DNA of 64,000 bases from Neoarius graeffei (Eukaryota > Chordata > Actinopteri > Siluriformes > Ariidae), in the NCBI RefSeq assembly GCF_027579695.1, contig NC_083577.1, positions 30,865,198 to 30,929,197 on the forward strand, written 5' to 3'. The notes under the pieces were generated by a model that saw only the letters and a list, made by a program, of their open reading frames with translations, was not told the DNA's origin and did not search any database. Position 1 is the stretch's first letter, and each line of letters begins with the position of its first letter. This document shows positions 61,701 to 64,000 of this stretch, in pieces. The position numbers and the translations under genes were made by a program.

Positions 61701-61996
61701 TCAAACATTTTTAAAGCTGATGAGATAGTCAGGGTATGCTCCTGCATCGCAGAACACTACGAAGATGAATGGGTTTTGCAAATCGTCCACAGCACAGTCA
61801 TACAGCCCAGCACGAGGATCTTTTGGGTCCAGAGGGTCTGGCTCCTTCATTCCGCCTCGACTTTTACATGGTGACCCGGTCACAACTCGAGCTCTGTAGA
61901 TATACTTCAATCCATTCTCATCTGGGTTTGAATAATGGTCTTGGCAAGAGTACCAAGCATCTTTGGCAAAGTACGTTCCATCGCCATGAACAACAG
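61701..61996 (-). CDS. PARP-like gene, last coding exon
   Basis: 98 codons with stop TGA at 61701-61703. Acceptor TTTTTAAG. Carries the catalytic Tyr, the acceptor loop and the H-Y-I third position. Confidence 0.9.
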
Positions 61997-62503
61997 CTTA
62001 AAAAGAAGCATGGATAAAATTCAGTACTACGGACCAAATATTATGAAGAGTGTTGAGAACATAAGACACCTTAGCACATACCATTTCTCCCACAGAAACT
62101 CCTGTTGAAGCCATTCTTATTGATTTTCTGACAAATGTCTTTGGTAGTGCCATGATAGAGAAACTGTTCATTTTTCTGCTTGGGGTATTTTTTGTCCACT
62201 GCTTGCTTCAACACACAGTATCTTTGCCATTGTGGCTGACTCTGAATTCTGCGGATCTGAGGATGAATGCATTTATTGATAATTATTCACAAAATTGCAA
62301 GAGTCATACAGTATGTGGTGACAAATCTAACCAAAATGGTCTTTATACCTGCACCACTTGGACAGGAGCTACGTCTTGGTGTTGGCTTGAGCATACAAAC
62401 TCATTATCTATCTTCTTGTATTCTTCTGAACTTGGAGATAGAACAATGATTTCCAGATCACTTCCATCCATTTTGGTCCAAGTTGGTGGAGGTTGAATGA
62501 TAG
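61701..62503 (-). CDS. PARP14/PARP10-type mono-ADP-ribosyltransferase, last three exons (partial)
   Basis: Exons 62503-62349, 62256-62082 and 61996-61701 join in frame to give the C-terminal 208 or so residues. They cover the PARP catalytic domain: WTKMDGSDLEIIVLSPSSEE, VVQIRRIQSQPQWQRY, FLYHGTT with the first catalytic His, GFNRSFCGRNA, GDGTYFAKDAWYSCQDHYS with the catalytic Tyr, and NPFIFVVFCDAGAYPDYLIS. The third triad position is occupied by Ile rather than Glu (H-Y-I), which in this family goes with mono- rather than poly-ADP-ribosylation. It transfers ADP-ribose from NAD+ to proteins. Vertebrate PARP14-like genes are often interferon-induced and expanded in fish. The first base of the codon at 62503 comes from an upstream exon not in view; macro or WWE domains, if any, lie outside. 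The gene is convergent with ubxn4. Confidence 0.88.
62082..62256 (-). CDS. PARP-like gene, second-last coding exon
   Basis: 175 nt, acceptor ATCCTCAG, donor AAATG|GTATGT. Carries the catalytic His in LYHGTT. Confidence 0.9.
62349..62503 (-). CDS. PARP-like gene, third-last coding exon
   Basis: 155 nt, acceptor TTTTCAG, donor GTGCAG|GTATAA. Encodes the start of the catalytic domain. Confidence 0.85.
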
Positions 62504-62609
62504 CTGAAAAACAAAAAAGTACTTAATAGTACTGCTATAGTGTGTTACTTTATGCCTTAAGTTATTGTTGCAGTATCTTAAAATCCCACATAGTTTTAAA
62601 AGTTAAGTA

Positions 62610-64000
62610 CAGTGCCTTGCAAAAGTATTCATTCCCCCTTGGTGTTTGTCCTGTTTTGTCGCATTATAAGCTGGAATTAAAATGGATTTTTGGGGGGTTA
62701 GCACCATTTGATTTACACAACATGCCTTCCACTTTAAAGGTGCACATTGTTGTTGTTTTTTTTGTTCTTTTGTGACACAAACAATAATTAAGATGAAAAA
62801 ACAGAAATCTGGAGTGTGCATAAGTATTCACCCCCTTTTGTATGAAACCCCTAAATAAGAGCTGGTCCAACCAATTCACCTCATAAATCACATAATTAGT
62901 TGATTAAGATCCACCTGTGTGCAATCAAAGTGTCACATGATGTCTGTATAAATCAACCTGGTCTGGAAGGACCCTGACTCTGCTACACTACTAAGCAAGC
63001 AACATGAGAACCAAGGAGCCTCCAAACAGGTTAGATACAAAGTTGTGAAGAAGTATAGATCAGGGTTGGGTCATAAAAAATATCCCAAACTTTGAATATC
63101 CCACAGAGCACCATTAAATCCATTGTAGCAAAATGGAAAGAATATGGCACCACTACAAACCTGACAAGAGAAGGCTACCCACCAAAACTCACAGACTGGG
63201 CAAGGAGGGCATTAATCAGAGATGCAACAAATATACCAACAATAATGCTGAGGGAGCTGCAAAGATCCACAGCGGAGATGGGAGTATCTGTCCATAGGAC
63301 CACTTTAAGCCCTTCACTCCACAGATTGGGGCTTTATGGAAGAGTGGCCAGAAAAAGTCATTGCTTAAAAAAAACACATTTGGAGTTTGCCCAACAGCAG
63401 GTGGCAGACTCCCCAAACACATGGAAGAAGATTCTCTGGTCAAATGAGACAAAAATTTAACATTTTGGCCATCATAGTAAATGCCATTTGTGGTACAAAC
63501 CCAACACCTTGAGAACACCATCCCTACAGTGAATTATGGTGGTGGCAGCAACATGCTGTGGGGATGTTTTTCATCTGCAGGGACAGGAAAGCTGGTCAGA
63601 ACTGAAAGAAAGATGGATGGCACTAAATATAGGGCAGGAGGAAAACCTGTTTGAGTCAGCCAGAGGTTTGAGACTGGGACGAAAGTTCACGTTCCAGCAG
63701 AACAATGACCCTAAACATACTGCTAAAGCTACACTGGAGTGGTTTAAAGGGAAACATTTAAATGTCTTGGAATGGCTTAGTCAAAGCCCAGACCTCGATC
63801 TAATTGAGAATCTGTGGCATAACTTGAAGATTGCTGTACGCCAATGCAACCCATCTAACTTGAAAGAGTTGGAGCAGTTTTGCCTTGAGGAATGGACAAA
63901 AATCTCAGTGGCTAGATGTGCTAAGCTAATAGAGACATAGCCCAAGAGACTTGCAGCTGTAATTGTAGCAAAAGGTGGCACTATAAAGTATTTACTTGGG
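62610..64000 (+). mobile_element. Tc1-like element (family F), cut by the window edge
   Basis: Left end CAGTGCCTTGCAAAAGTATT after TA (62608-62609). Antisense to the PARP gene, in the intron upstream of its third-last exon if that gene extends right. Confidence 0.85.
63004..63980 (+). pseudogene. Tc1-like transposase, family F, with frameshifts
   Basis: N-terminal MRTKEPPNRLDTK at 63004, then the 63092-63460 frame to WKKILWSNETKI (first catalytic D is N here), then shifted frames with [27 protein letters not shown] (second D also N), and WLSQSPDLDLIENLW. Two of three catalytic acids are altered, besides the shifts. Confidence 0.8.

Noticed and set aside
61769-62496. + strand ORFs over the PARP exons
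   Set aside because: The - strand frame gives the catalytic motifs and splice sites; these are shadows.

Overview
This is a vertebrate, almost certainly teleost fish, nuclear DNA window dominated by transposable elements (TEs). Evidence: one multi-exon vertebrate gene with consensus splice sites can be read end to end, there are many Tc1/mariner copies, hAT, Kolobok-like, piggyBac-like and PIF/Harbinger-like elements, and at least 13 copies of one tRNA-derived SINE ending in GATAATGAGATGAGATGAGA-type tails. That SINE and the Tc1 families suggest an otophysan such as a catfish or characin, but this lineage call is from memory and tentative. There is nothing bacterial, no CRISPR array and no operon.

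Genes. (1) ubxn4 (UBX domain protein 4, erasin), + strand, 11582-46058, 13 coding exons, 1545 nt including stop, predicted 514 aa. All exon phases join correctly. Two introns (5 and 7) need GC-AG splice sites, exon 3 is only 29 nt, and the introns are mostly TEs. A 3' UTR with AATAAA follows at 46571. (2) The last three coding exons of a PARP14/PARP10-type mono-ADP-ribosyltransferase, - strand, 62503 down to 61701; the rest of the gene lies past the right edge. (3) THAP, BED, ZMYM1-like and helicase-like ORF pieces, which belong to TEs and not to host genes.

Layout. 1-11400: intergenic TE mosaic, including a broken Tc1 copy carrying a 2.2 kb foldback, and a large non-coding element built of AAGTATACT motifs with several later insertions. 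11400-46600: ubxn4. Intron 4 (7.9 kb) holds a nested stack: a Tc1 copy broken by a Kolobok-like THAP element and a hAT-like element, the latter broken by a second Tc1 copy; a piggyBac-like foldback lies beside it. Intron 10 (9 kb) holds a helicase-bearing MITE with 9-bp target duplication, a BED-bearing hAT, three SINEs, a head-to-tail triple MITE and others. Intron 11 is about 96 percent TE and its Tc1 copy ends 34 nt before exon 12. 46600-61400: intergenic Tc1 copies (three families), a 33-nt poly-C tract, SINEs and a SINE-based inverted repeat. 61400-64000: PARP gene end, with a Tc1 copy upstream of its third-last exon.

For most elements I could define the ends by terminal inverted repeats (TIRs) and target site duplications (TSDs) read directly from the sequence, which makes the insertion history unusually legible. 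All family names rest on motif recognition without a database search.
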